Of a stretch of 64,000 nt of DNA, positions 11,534-22,389 are shown one piece after another. The translations under genes were made by a program, and so were the position numbers. The notes beneath the pieces are model-generated. The model was not told the DNA's origin. It worked only from the letters and a program-made list of their open reading frames with translations, and searched no databases. Location: contig NW_005179291.1 in assembly GCF_000350225.1 (NCBI RefSeq), forward strand, positions 235,454 through 299,453, given 5' to 3'. Source of the stretch: Chondrus crispus. Its lineage: Eukaryota > Rhodophyta > Florideophyceae > Gigartinales > Gigartinaceae. The stretch's first letter is position 1, and every line of letters starts with the position of its first letter.

Positions 11534-14500
11534 TTGATGTTCCCATTTCTTCTCCTCAACGAGGAGAAGAAATGTCCTCAGTTTCGGGACACACAAACAC
11601 CTTGGACTAGGTCTTCTCAACATGCGAGTACCAATTACGTCGAGTCACTTCCTCCCTATCACGGTCGATGTCGTCGATGCGGACGTACCTTTCCTGTTAG
11701 GCTTAGACAACATGGAATTGTACAAGATAGTGCTCGACACAGATACGTGCGTACTGTCTTCAAGGTTACAAGGATGGGACGTGCCCCTTAAGAAAAAGCT
11801 AGGACACCTGTACTATGAATGGGGCCCCCAAATCCTCTTCACGGAAACCGAACTCATGAAAGTGCACAGGCATTTCCACCATCCGGATTCTGAAAGGCTC
11901 TACTCTGTCATGAAAAGGGCAAACCCCGAAAAAACCTCCCCTCAGGTCTTGACCGACTTAAAGCGCATCAGCGCGGCATGTGACCTCTGCCAAAGACTCT
12001 CACATGCACCGCACCGGTTCCGAGTGGCACTCCCAGACGGAGAAGTCGTCTTCAATAAGACCGTCTGCCTGGATCTCATGTACCTTGACTATGCAGCTGC
12101 TCTACACGTGGTAGACAAAGACACCAAATTCTCCGCGGCTTCTTTCCTATCCAATGAGACGGCTAACGAAACCTGGAACACGTTCATGCGCATATGGGTC
12201 TGCACATATATTGGATTCCCAGACATTATGGCCACTGATCAAGGCCCTCAATTCAAGTCCAACAGGTGGAGCAACCTGCTCAACCTAGCAGGGATTAAGT
12301 ACCACCCCTCTGGTGTTCAAAGTCACAACGCATTGGGTGTCGGAGAGTGGTACCATTCCTTTCTACGGGGAATATACCGCAAGGCTCGACAGCAACACCC
12401 TCAGCTGGAGAATGAACACATTCTCGCCCTTTCCGTCAAGGGTATGAACGATACCGCTGGGTACCACGGTCTTGTACCAACTCTACTCGTGTTTGGAGCC
12501 ATGCCACGGATTCCAGTGACCCCTATGAACCTCCCAGCGCAAGTAGATCGAATGAAAGCGATGGTTTTGGCTCGAAAGGAAATCACTCGGGTCACTGCAA
12601 AGGAGAGGGTCACAAGGGCTTTGCGCGCGAATGTACCGTCAGCAGCTCAATCCGATATACCCATCGGCTCACGTGCCCTGATATTCAGGGAGAAACCTGA
12701 GAATAAGTGGATTGGGCCGTACAGATTTTTGGACGTAAAGGATAAGTGCCTTTTCATAGACTTGGATGGTACCGACTACCAAGTGTCTATAGACAAGGTG
12801 AAAGCTTACGAGTCCCCCCCCGCCAGTCAGTACAATTGACGCCACACCTGATCTCAAGAATACCTCAAATTCTGTTGCGCAGCCTCCGCCGCAAAATGAT
12901 GTCCTGGACGACTTGGAAACGATATTAACTAGGATCCGTGCGAATCCACAAAGCTCTCAGTTATTGTTGACACCTCTACAAAGTGCGCCCCCTCCTTTGC
13001 AAACCGCAGTACCCATTGGGGCGACACCAGACCTCGACGTTTTCATGACTGAAGTCATCGAACAAACGGACGGAAGAGCAAAATCAGAGTAATTCGCCAA
13101 AGCCATGACAAAGGAGGTTGTTGGACTTGAGAAAAGGAATACTTGGAAGGTAATCCTGAAGGGATCTCTACCCCCGAGACCGAATATGTTGGGGGGCGGT
13201 TTGTGCTTGCCCTCAAGAACACAGGTACGGATGGTGAACTCGCAAAAGCCCGTTATGTAGCGCAAGGTCATCTTGATATGGATAAATCATACATGGTCCA
13301 TAACATCACGAACTTACGCCAAAGTTCAACAAGAATAGAAGTTTCGGTCGCCGCTATCAAAAAGTTTCGTATCTTTTCACACGACGTCACCCAAGCTTAC
13401 CTTCAAAGTGAGGAGAAGCTTACCCGCAAGGTGTTCCTGCTCCCAAAAAAGAAGGATATGGAGCATTTTGGGTTGGCTCAGAACGAGATTCTAGAATTGC
13501 TTAGGCCAATATACGGTATGACCGACGCAGGTGACTACTGGGGAGTCACCGTCGATCACCACACCAAAGATGACCTTGGACTTGTGCCATTACTGGGCGA
13601 CCCGTCGCTGTACATCAAACGCACCGATGAGAACATTGACGGACTTTTAGGAATGTGTGTGGACGACGGGTGCCTAGCAGGGAACAAATTGATGCAGGAA
13701 CTTATGTAGCTAACGCTTCAGAAGTTCGAATGAAGGCCACGAGAATGGGACAACTTCGAGTTCTTTGGAACGACTATCTCCACAATGAACAACGGATTTT
13801 TTTTGATATCCCAAAAAGCCTATATAAACGGCTAAAGCCGTTACCGCTTGACGCTTCATTCGAACGATTCCGATCGTACAGAGCCACACTCGCTTGGGTG
13901 GGATACACAAGGCCCGACGCATTATGTGCCATCAACAAAGCAGCACAGGTGACTGAAGGTACATTTGGGGTGGAAAAGGTCAAGGCATTCAACACTACGA
14001 TCACGTTCTTACAGAAAACCCCTGAAAGGTGCCTCCAATATCCCTCCTTGGACAAGCAGACACTTCATATGAAGGTATATGCAGATGCTTCATTTGCTGG
14101 AAATGATGATTTGTCATCACAACTCGGGTTCATCATCCTTCTATGTGATGAGTCGAATCGCACGCATGTTTTGGATTACTCCAGTAGAAAGTCCAAGCGT
14201 GTTGTAAGATCCATTCTTGGTGGAGAAGTGTACGCTTCGCTGACGGTTTCGACACAGCCTATATTTTACGCCATGACCTCCAAATGATATTTAAGAAGAA
14301 GATTCCACTTCATATGTTCACGGATTCTCTACAAATGTTTGACGTCATCACGAAAGAGTCATCAACGACAGAAAAACGGCTGATGACTGACATTGCATCT
14401 GCGCGTCAATGCTACAACCGAGAAGAAATATCTCACGTCGGTCTTGTCTCATCTGAAAACAACGTAGCCGATGGTTTCACAAAAGAACATCCCAACGAAG

Positions 14501-14601
14501 CCTTGGAAAAGCTCCTAGATACGGGTTACGACCTCAAGACTGTCCGAAAATGGATTGCCAGGACTCCGGCAAGTTCTACTTCTGGAAAAATGGCAGTGTG
14601 A
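11534..14601 (+). pseudogene. copia B pol: integrase, RT, RNase H
   Basis: The end of an aspartic protease (PFLLGLDNM) is followed by an integrase (zinc-binding CDLCQRL, core CLDLMYLDY, ATDQGPQF and a Glu-bearing HNALGVGEW). A copia-type RT follows around 13200-13700 (ARYVAQGHLDMDKSYM, FSHDVTQAYLQ, CVDDG), then RNase H around 13830-14590 (YADASFAGNDDLSSQLGF, SSRKSKRVV). Integrase preceding RT is diagnostic of Ty1/copia. It is broken, with about four breaks. Confidence 0.88.
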
Positions 14602-14910
14602 AAGTTCTATCATAATGTCTCTCATATGGCGATATACCTCACCACGTGAATGGGTCACGCGGTGGGGAAAGAACTTCCCTTGTTTAGGGTTACAGTAAAT
14701 TAGTATATAACGGACAGTCCCATGCGACTAGCGCGTGGGTCTGCTCGGAGGCAGATTTAAACAGACGTATCTACGCAGAATCCTTCACGAACAGCGCTCC
14801 GATTACCCGGAGGTTCGGTTGGGTTTAAAGAGCCGGTCGTAGGCTCTTCTAGACATTAATAAACTGTTTAAACTATTTCCATTAATTTTTTTTCTGGGAC
14901 AATTCCCACA
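14597..14910 (+). repeat. candidate 3' LTR of copia B
   Basis: Immediately after the RNase H frame, a segment starts TGTGAAAG and ends TTCCCACA, so the ends are TGTG/CACA. It holds a TATA-like AGTATATAACG near 14700 and a TTAATAAAC polyadenylation-like word near 14855. No 5' partner is visible in the window, so both boundaries are inferred. Confidence 0.4.
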
Positions 14911-17412
14911 AACCCTGCGTACTTTCAAACCATTTGTGAACTGCGGGATGCAGGACCTGACATGGTCACATGTAAGGTCACGTACAGCTCCAAAGCCCCT
15001 AAAAAAGACAAACATCAACGCACAGGCATCACCAAAACAACCATTGCTCGCAAATATTTTAGAAGTAGTCACACGAAGTCCCAAAAAACTGTACATACTG
15101 ATCCATTCTAGAATGCAACAGCTGTTGCAGCTCCAAGATTGCAGCAAAAACTGATCAATGTACGAACCAGATGGCAGCAGAAGCGGATCATTGTACAAAC
15201 TAGATCACAGCAGAAGTGGATCTATGTACGAACCAGATAACAGTAGAAGCGGATCAATGTAGAAACTTTCAACTCAAGATTGGAAAAATACCAGAACGAT
15301 TTTTTGATTTTACTCGAACTGGAATGATATCACGATTTCTTCCATAATAAATGTGCATTCTATGTAACATTTGTAGAATGAGCTCAGAAACAGCCAGAGA
15401 ACCAATCATGGCCATTCCCCTTTATAATAACGATTTTCGAATTAATCTTATTTTCAAACGTGTTCCACTGGTCGCCTTCCAGCTGCAATAACTTGCCTCT
15501 GACTGGTAAAATCAGAATTTTTGTTGGCTTTTTACAGTACATATACTCAAAATCGTAAATAGAACTGCCTCAAATAAAGAAGACTTAATCGAGTCGTGAA
15601 GCACTTGCAGTCCGTATTACACACTTAAATCTCACAAAATGCCGTTCATATTACCAGCACACAACGTTTTTGGATCGAATTTGAAGATTTTAGTTAGGAA
15701 ATTTGCAAAGTCTCCAAAGAGACTTCAAAGTATGAAATCTTCCGTGTACTTGATTTATATTACGTCACCTTCTGTAAAGGAAAAATGAAAAAGCCGTTCT
15801 GTTTACATTTCAATTGTACAAAAACGGTTCATTTTACAGACACCATTCAGCAACGGCCATATTCTTCGTTTATACACACAGCAAAACATTTCTTGTCACT
15901 ATCTGTACTGAAATTGGGCAGAAAAGTGCTTTAACGTATGGATCACAGCAGAGCCAATTAAATTTATGGTTTGAAGCGAAAATATTGTTGAACAGGTTTA
16001 CTTGTTTTTCTTGAAACCGTGAATATCTGGGTGCTTTTGTGCTTCAAAGGTTAACAGGGTATACAGAACAAGTGTTCTAAAGCTAAAAAAGGTACATTGA
16101 TAGTCTTAATGAGTTTAGTAATGCTTTACGGGGATTGTGTGCCTCCACGACCATCAACGCAACAGACCAAGTACAAAACATTTCATTCAAATGTGTAATC
16201 CTTCACTATACTTCTTTCACATGCAGAGATGTTTCTGTCAGAAATGTTCAGAAATGGGTTTGAAACAAAGGTGTTTTATGGAGTTGATTGTGACATTTAG
16301 GCTACAGAGAGATTTCAGGAAGTGAAAACCATGAGTGTAATATGACCAACAATATGTTCATATCTACCCAAACAATAGTAGACATTGGCAATGTCATAAA
16401 ACTTGTTTATGTCACATTTATGAGGATATGGAAACAAAGGATTGGCTTTTGGCAACTCATAGGTATCCAAATTAGAATATTGAACCATGTACGAGTAGGA
16501 ATTATATTGAAATGTCTTTGTGTATTGCGGTTTTTTAAATAAATCATCGTTGACAAACGAATCTAAGCAACGAATTTGAGACGGCACTTTAACATTGCTT
16601 TATTGACATGTTGCTGAAAGTCAAGTATGAAAAACTGAAGCATTTCTACGTAACAGGTCTGAGTGAAGGACTCCTAGATAGAGAAAGATTTGCAAAATGC
16701 TCCATTCGACCTTTTTGTGAATGTTCAAGCAAATACAGCTGGCAAACGTTGGATCCAACTATCGCGTACGTCTAATAAAGAGTTACTGCATCGACTATAG
16801 CACAATAAAGTCAAATACGCAAGTTTATATGACTCAGATGGTCCTACTGAAGTTGATGGCTTTGTCAATTGACATACAAGTCAACCTCAGGAGCCATTTA
16901 TACGCTTGATTGATGTTTCGTGACAATATTCTGCAGCACACATAGCACTCGTGGGAAATGCATCCGCTCTCTGACGTTTACGAAGTAATTTGTTCTCTGA
17001 AGGACTAACATGTTCTCGACAAGACTAATACCTTCTCTACAGAACTAAGCGCTTCATGACAATTGGATTTCATTTAGGTTACTGGGTTGAAAGGGAAGCA
17101 CTATAATATAAATGAATCAAGAAGAATGGCTTTCTGCAGAAAGCCTTGCATCTTGATCTATTTATCAGATGATTACAGATGAATCTATTGTCTGGAATAG
17201 ATTCCTCTATTATCATATATATTTTCAAAAACGGAGAGGTGTATGGATTATTTGCTCTCGCTATTTAACAATTTATTGTTTTAAAACCAAATCGCTATCA
17301 AAACGCTCCTCTCTTTAAAGGCCCGCTCCTCCATTTATTGCGTCGTTGTTGGCTTCACCGAGCAACTTTTCTAGTCGGAAAGACCTACTCAGACGGGTGT
17401 CAACTTCCAGAA
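14911..17412. other. AT-rich intergenic region
   Basis: About 2.5 kb of roughly 38-40 percent GC sequence with no gene I can support. It contains a 33-bp tandem repeat (15143-15266), scattered short open frames without recognisable motifs and, at its right end, T/A-rich sequence (17040-17340) with TATA-like words that could be the promoter of the recombinase gene at 17413. No tRNA, rRNA or LTR signal was seen. Confidence 0.6.
15143..15266. repeat. 33-bp tandem repeat, about 3.8 units
   Basis: The units begin at 15143, 15176, 15209 and 15242. Each reads approximately AGCAGAAGCGGATCA, then TGTAC-AAC-AGAT, with a few substitutions. The period is exactly 33, so an open frame can persist through it, but no protein is apparent. 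Confidence 0.85.
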
Positions 17413-18662
17413 ATGGCACTCACCGCGAGAAAGGGGAGGGGAAAGAAAAAGGTGAGTGGAAGTGCTTTTACGGATGGTCCGCTGCGCGAATCATACGATC
17501 TGGTATCAACTGCTGCGAGTTCATCAACAAAAGCAAACGTGAAAAAGGCAAGAAGACTTCTGAAGGAGTATTCTGAGCTCAAGAGTGCCCCAGGCCCACA
17601 TCGCGTCACCTTGGATAGCTCAAAACTCATTCTAAATATCCTCGCTGACTACTGTAAGTTCGGAACGGCTGACGCTCCCAAGAATGATAGTATGGGAGCT
17701 CTCGCTCAGGGGCTTCGACATGTTTACTGTGAACACGGCCACACTAAAACGTGGCAAGTAGACGAATCCGCTGGTAGAGCTAGCGGAAACCCTTTGATTG
17801 GAAACCCTGATCTACAGGCACTGCGAAAGTCCCATCGTGTTCACTTGATTCACTTAGGATTCGTTACGTTGCGCTCCCGCCAGTTACAGCCGCAAATATC
17901 TGTGACTTGGTCGAAAAGTATTGGTATGGAAGAGAACAAGCTACAGCAGCAGCTGAAGTGCTTCTGCATGCCATTCTGGTTCTTGGTTTGAATTTGGGAC
18001 TCCGATATGATGAAATTAAGAAGCTGAAAGTCGAAAACGTATCTGTAGGGTCTGGTGGTTGCACGTTGACGCTACTCGAATCAATCAAGAACTCAACCGT
18101 ACACAGGACATTGCGGCTCCGTGATTGGTTCGAGAACTCTGCTTTACAGTTTTCCTACTTCATGGACCCATTTCTAGCACTGTATTCCTGGCTGACACTG
18201 CGTGGTAGTAGTCCGGGGCCTTTGTTCTGTGATGTGAACAAGACTAGAAGTGGTTGGGTCATTGATACCAAAGCTCCGTGGAGTTCTAAGAAGTTTACAG
18301 AGTTCTTCAGAGATCGATTGTCGTCAATTGGTGTCGGATCGGCCGATCTGGGCATGTACTCCGGGCATTCAGTCAAGAGAGGTTCTGTACAGCTGTACAG
18401 AGCTCTAGGGCTTCGCGATGAGGCAATTATGGAAATAACTCAGATGAGTGGTTATCGAGCGTACGCAAACTATTGTGCTGCTTACAATGACTGTGCTCCG
18501 CCGGAGCTTCCTCGGTTTAACTCAGTCAAAGAGTACATACGTCATGCTGAAACACTCTGCCAAGAATCTGAGCGTATTCAAAGCAAGGACGACTTCGCCA
18601 AGTATATGGAACACGTCAACAATGGTATCAATTCGAACGATGTTGACAAAGATTCCAGTTAA
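17413..18662 (+). pseudogene. Crypton-like tyrosine recombinase, frameshifted
   Basis: A likely start is ATG 17413 (MALTARKGRGKKK), giving a basic N-terminus and a helical core-binding region (VKKARRLLKEY, then a SGNPLIGNPDLQALRKSHRV box near 17790). The catalytic domain follows in another frame from about 17890: LGLRYDEIKKL supplies the first Arg (about 18000). GHSVKRG (about 18365) stands where H-x-x-R is expected, with Lys in the Arg position, and YRAYANYCAAYND supplies the nucleophile Tyr. The +1 or -2 shift at about 17880-17907 separates the two halves; a tiny intron is less likely. Tyrosine recombinases of Cryptons integrate DNA without RT, and no RT or LTR is near. An isolated host or phage-type integrase is the alternative. 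Confidence 0.7.
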
Positions 18663-19063
18663 TCTAGTTAAATGTTGCTTCAAGCCCAATAAATTGCGCA
18701 GCTATTTGATATATGCAGAATCGTTTTCTCTTTTATATCATATAAGGAGATCGAATAATTGCTTTCAGACCCTGCAGCAACATACCGACATAGCAGTTTT
18801 CTCAGAACTTGATATGGAAAGAAGAGGGTTCGTGCGGCCGATTCCAGGCGCTTGGGAAGGTGCCGGATTCAATGCACGTAGCCAGATCTTGCAACTTGAG
18901 CCAAAAATTGCTCTGAAGATCAGTACGGATATATTACTTTCTACCGGTAACGCTAATTATGTCATCGCAAGCAAAAGTCCGGATGAAGAGTCAGAGGATG
19001 AATTCATCTTTAACAGCACGAATTTCTCCTTAAGGAGAAATTCGTGCTGTTAAAGATGATAAA
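18663..19063 (+). other. linker between recombinase and DNA-binding domain of the Crypton
   Basis: From about 18780 a reading frame shows ordered-looking sequence (MERRGFVRPIPGAWEGAGF, then LEPKIALKIS) ending in an acidic DEESEDEF stretch. This plausibly joins recombinase and GCR1-like domain in the ancestral protein. It is in a different frame from both neighbours and runs into a perfect palindrome at 19004, so it is decayed. Confidence 0.45.
19004..19059. repeat. 56-bp perfect palindrome
   Basis: Two 28-bp arms meet with no spacer at TT/AA (19031/19032). The left arm is TCATCTTTAACAGCACG followed by AATTTCTCCTT, and the right arm is its exact reverse complement. It lies inside the Crypton linker, so it looks like a local fold-back duplication; a designed terminator or binding site is less likely. 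Confidence 0.95.
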
Positions 19064-19693
19064 ATGGAAGTTTGGAAGAAGGAGCTAGAACAAAGGCTGT
19101 TCTTGTTGTACCAGAGAAAGAAGGAATTCTCTGGTGTTGTGTCAAGAAATTACAAGAGCGTACAGCTAAGCAGCTCCTTTGAAAATATTACCGCAGAAGA
19201 CGGAAATGTGGAACCGTTGGCTCAGAAAACCTATCAAGATTCTGCAATTACAGTGGCAAGAGAACGGGATATGAATTTGTTTACAGAATCCTTGCACAAG
19301 AAGCAGAAAACTGCGACTAACGTGGAACCAAATACTGTTATCAAGTTTATTCCAGGTTTGCCGAAGAATATAGAAACAGTGGTCGAGCTTTGGCGAAGAG
19401 GAGACAAGGACCTCAACTGTCATCCTCTGAGATTCTTCATAGATCCAGAGATGCGAAAGAAATTGGTTCCGAAGTACAGCCATGGATTGTGGACCCTATT
19501 CGGACAGAAAAACAGTTTCCTGCGATTTAAGGATCTGGTAGAGCGCGTTCAGGAATTTGGCCTTGTCCGAATGCGTCTGATGGTTGCTGGAATTGATGAA
19601 GATTGGGAAAAGGCCCTTCAAAGAATTCATGAAATGTATTACAAAGACGGAAGGGCGCAGGCCCTATCCCGTGTACTGCGCGTGAAAGAGTAA
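19064..19693 (+). pseudogene. GCR1_C-like DNA-binding domain of Crypton
   Basis: An open frame of 209 residues. Residues about 95-200 show the pattern of the GCR1_C/Myb-like domain that follows the recombinase in many Crypton proteins: IETVVELWRRGD, HPLRFF, a central GLWT, then a basic helix (FLRFKDLVERV) and a C-terminal helix (DWEKALQRIHEMYY). The first 90 residues are Ser/Lys-rich and probably a linker. It sits in a different frame from the recombinase, as expected for a decayed single ORF, though two adjacent genes cannot be excluded. The domain call rests on pattern only and needs a profile search. Confidence 0.5.
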
Positions 19694-19860
19694 AAGCCAC
19701 GTTGTGCTCAACAACAACTTCATTGCATTTGAATGTATGACCTTTACAGTCTCTTGGCTCCGATCTTAATTGAGATTCTTCAATAGACTTTTCTGTTTGG
19801 CCCAAGATGTATTTATAGAAAGGTTTTTGTTGACAGCGAGAATTCACAAGATTTGTATGG

Positions 19861-20027
19861 ACAAAATTTTGTAATTTCAAAGCCCAGCGATTGCCAGGTG
19901 GCATAAGGCCTGGAGTTTTTCAAAAATATGACGTGTAGCGTTGAACAAAATTTTACAATACGTTTTTCAAGGCTCAGCGATTGCAAGCTGGCGTAAGGCC
20001 TCGAACCCTTTCAAAATATGACTTGTA
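19861..20027. repeat. diverged direct repeat, two copies of about 80 bp
   Basis: Copies 19861-19937 and 19945-20027 share ACAAAATTTT, CAGCGATTGC, TGGC-TAAGGCCT and TTTCAAAATATGAC in the same order. About a quarter of positions differ, so this is an old duplication. Confidence 0.75.
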
Positions 20028-20246
20028 TGACTTGGAGCGGGGCATTACACTGCAATTTTCGAGCTCATGAGAAGATTTAGAGCGCTTCATTTGTAACGAA
20101 TAGAGTTCGATCAGGCGGATGTTTTAGTGTGTCACAATCAAAATTTCATGGTATTTGTAACAGACTTTTTCGTCAATCTCGCATTCTATTTTTAGAGGGG
20201 CAATTGTACTGATACTTGCCATAGTAACAATCTGCTTCTGAATCTC

Positions 20247-20253
20247 TATATAA
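20247..20253 (+). promoter_or_regulatory. TATA box of the RING gene
   Basis: TATATAA lies 105 bp before the ATG at 20358 in otherwise mixed sequence, leaving a leader of about 75 nt. It is the only good TATA in the 300 bp upstream. Confidence 0.5.
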
Positions 20254-20357
20254 TAAATAGTGAAGAGGTACGAGCGAAATATCGAATCTGAGACAAACTC
20301 ACAACTCCGTCACTTGTCCCTCTTTGCTCCTACCTTCACGACACATCAAATTCAAAA

Positions 20358-20795
20358 ATGAGCTCAATTGGGCACCCGGAGATATGCATTATCTGTCAGT
20401 GCAGCCCCGATGGAGACGTGGTCAAGCTGCAATGCCAACACGTGTTCCTCAAGGAGTGCATTGCTCCTTTTCTCCAATCTAACGCTCCAACCTGTTCAGT
20501 TGTCGAGATTCTTGACGATGGCAGTATTTACGATCATCCTCCGAACCGTCAAGCAAGTAAATGTCCGCTTTGCCGTACAATAGTTGAGGAAAATAAGATC
20601 AAGCACTACTCAAGGTATGTTTTCAAGAAGGGTCGCAAAACTGCGAGGGAGTGGGAGTCAATGCCCGAGTCTCGGCGATCCAAAATTCAGAACAAGAACA
20701 AGAAACGGATGGAAAGGAGGATGAAAAAGGAAAAGAAGATTTCAGACTCTCAGGGCGGTTCTGGAAATGGTGCCGTTGCAGGTTCCTCTGTTTAG
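20358..20795 (+). CDS. small RING-finger protein
   Basis: An intronless 145-residue protein. Residues 10-72 form a RING-type zinc-binding domain: C10, C13, C26, H28, C34, then C69 and C72 (CPLC). RING domains normally recruit E2 enzymes for ubiquitin transfer. One of the eight usual ligands is absent: HVFLKEC has Leu31 (CTC) where the family has His or Cys (HVFHKEC would need CAC). The loop before the last pair is long (34 residues, Asp-rich). The C-terminal third is strongly basic (SRRSKIQNKNKKRMERRMKK) and could be a nuclear-localisation or nucleic-acid-binding tail. The clear TATA box, consistent frame and polyadenylation signals argue for a real host gene. Whether it still binds two zincs is uncertain. 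Confidence 0.8.
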   Translation: MSSIGHPEICIICQCSPDGDVVKLQCQHVFLKECIAPFLQSNAPTCSVVEILDDGSIYDHPPNRQASKCPLCRTIVEENKIKHYSRYVFKKGRKTAREWESMPESRRSKIQNKNKKRMERRMKKEKKISDSQGGSGNGAVAGSSV

Positions 20796-20798
20796 GTT

Positions 20799-20880
20799 AA
20801 TAAACTGATAGGTTTCATTCAAACTGCCTTCCTTTACAATGCGCGATTTCTTTTATCTGTATTCGGCATCGTGGAATAAA
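20799..20880 (+). terminator. polyadenylation signals of the RING gene
   Basis: AATAAA occurs at 20799-20804, only three bases after the stop codon, and again at 20875-20880. The second would give a more usual 3' UTR of about 100 nt. Confidence 0.5.
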
Positions 20881-21330
20881 TTTCCCTTTCTGCTATTCGT
20901 TTTAGTTCGCCATGGAGTACAACATAAATTGTGAAATGCTATTTTAAGCATTACGACAGTGTTGCCGTTGGGCCCATACCGAATGCTTGTAAGAAATGTT
21001 CCCTGACTTTATGAGGACTGACTTAGAATATGTAATAAGAGATCTTGAGGTAATCTATTTCCAAAATTGTACTGAATTGCTTAATGCAAATATTTCTGTA
21101 CATACATGGGTGGTGCCCTACTTCCTCCGTACAAAATAAAGTATTCTCGAAATTGGCAGGATCCTAAACAATATATACTCGGAGTTTGATTATAATAGTT
21201 CTATGTGCAGAAATCGCAATGTTTGTGAACAGGGGGATTTCACTATTCTTTCTCCATATGAATAGCCTCCTATTTATTTAATCAGGCTTTGTAGGAAGTC
21301 AAAGCGGTCCCAGACCTTCTTCGACCGCGT
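20881..21330. other. intergenic region, nothing recognised
   Basis: AT-rich sequence with no open frame of note, no repeat and no LTR signal. It ends where GC-richer repeat sequence begins. Confidence 0.55.
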
Positions 21331-21399
21331 AGTAGACCTTCGACAGCAGGGGCAGCCCAGCTGTGACAGTTGGGCTGCTCTTGCTGTCGAACATCTACT
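21331..21399. repeat. long hairpin, 33-nt arms
   Basis: Arms 21331-21363 and 21367-21399 are near-perfect reverse complements (four mismatches by eye) with a 3-nt loop TGA. The arm core CGACAGCA-GGCAGCCCA also opens each 93-bp repeat unit to the right, so the hairpin is derived from one unit and an inverted copy of it. Confidence 0.85.
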
Positions 21400-21496
21400 A
21401 TGTCGAGCGATGCAGTGATCGTCAACAGTCGACGATCACCGACTCACTGACTGGAGTCGAGGGAACGAACCTCTTTCTCGACATCATTCAATACAA

Positions 21497-21701
21497 CACA
21501 GCAGTCACAGCCCAGTTGTCGAATATCGTCGTATCGCTCGCTGAGGTCGAGGCGGGCACAGCCCTTCCTCGACCCCACTGTAGACATTCGACAGCAGGCA
21601 CAGCCCAGCTGTCGAATATCGTCGCATCGCTCGCTGAAGTTGAGGCGAGCACAGCCCTTCCTCGACCTCGTAGTGGACACTCGACAGCAGGCACTGCCCA
21701 G
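21497..21701. repeat. 93-bp tandem repeat, two full units and a third cut by an LTR
   Basis: The landmark CACAGCCCAG recurs at 21506 and 21599 and, as CACTGCCCAG, at 21692, which is exactly 93 bp apart. Units carry a TCGACA/TGTCGA inverted repeat and a CTTCCTCGACC block. The third unit is truncated by the gypsy LTR at 21702. Because 93 is a multiple of three, frames stay open on both strands, but I see no reason to call a protein. Confidence 0.88.
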
Positions 21702-22389
21702 TGTAGCATAAACACCCCCAGCGATAGGGGTGTATGCACAGTTCGACCGAGACCCCGTCCGATCGGGAAGACGGGGGTGAAGCGGGACACCAGCTAACGG
21801 CACCGGGCAGCGGGCCCGGGTAGCGTGGTAGAGCGGGAACGGGGAGGACGCCGGTACGCGCGAGCGGTTCGACGCCTCGACGCCCCGGCGCGGTACTGGG
21901 TAACGATCCAGTACCGACGGGCGGAGGCGGAGCCGACTCGTGGGCGTACCGCGCGCGTCCTCAACCCGCGCTCGGTGCCGCTCTAAGGTAGTTAGCGAGC
22001 GCTACCTTAGAATAAGCGGGAAGTCGGATCTTGACGGTCGGTGGATGACAAGTCCGTCCTTGTCCTCCTCCACCGCCGCTGGTCCGCTCCATATTTATTA
22101 TACAAAACAATCTATAACACTACAGTACCGAAGCACTGTAGTGGACTACTGTAGTACAGATCGGACCGTACTGTAATACTGTCAGCCATCGTGGCTGACA
22201 GTACACGTGTGTGTGCGCGCTTCCGTCCCGCGTGGTACACGTGTGCACGTGTGCACGCGTGCGCCCGGTACCCGAGGGGTACACGTGGCCACGCGCAGTA
22301 GTACTGTAGAGCATCGGGCTCTACAGCACTAGATCCCGTTGTTGATCTAATCTAACTAAAAAGCCCTAGGGGGGGGGGGTTATACTACA
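21702..22389 (-). repeat. G3 3' LTR (688 bp)
   Basis: On the minus strand it starts TGTAGTATAACCCC at 22389 and ends TTTATGCTACA at 21702. It has the same hairpins as the G2 LTRs, for example CTAAGGTAG/CTACCTTAG near 21985-22012 and CGGTACTGG/CCAGTACCG near 21892-21918, and several CACGTGT boxes. The left flank CCCAG should be half of a target duplication. Confidence 0.92.

Larger units (their letters stand above)
10196..14910 (+). mobile_element. Ty1/copia element B, old, interrupted twice by gypsy
   Basis: Copia order is clear: gag zinc knuckle, protease end, integrase, then RT and RNase H. Its left part is beyond G1 and outside the window. A second gypsy insertion, now a solo LTR, splits it at 10893-11533. 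The coding part is broken in several places (about five besides the two insertions). A candidate 3' LTR closes it at 14910. It is the oldest layer in the left third of the window and is unrelated at family level to copia A and C. Confidence 0.85.
19694..20357. other. intergenic region upstream of the RING gene
   Basis: AT-rich, without a gene. It contains two diverged copies of an 80-bp sequence (19861-20027) and, at its right end, the TATA box and probable 5' leader of the RING gene. Confidence 0.6.

Noticed and set aside
16315-16587. 90-codon minus-strand frame rich in Tyr and Asn
   Set aside because: It is isolated in AT-rich DNA with no recognisable motif, homologue pattern or promoter. 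Length is within chance for this composition.
17338-17412. Upstream in-frame ATG for the recombinase
   Set aside because: The extra 25 codons have no conserved feature and overlap the likely promoter or leader. The ATG at 17413 precedes the basic N-terminus and is the better start.
21363-21797. 144-codon open frame with a 31-residue repeat
   Set aside because: The 93-bp tandem period keeps frames open on both strands, the frame runs into an LTR, and no start context or domain supports it.
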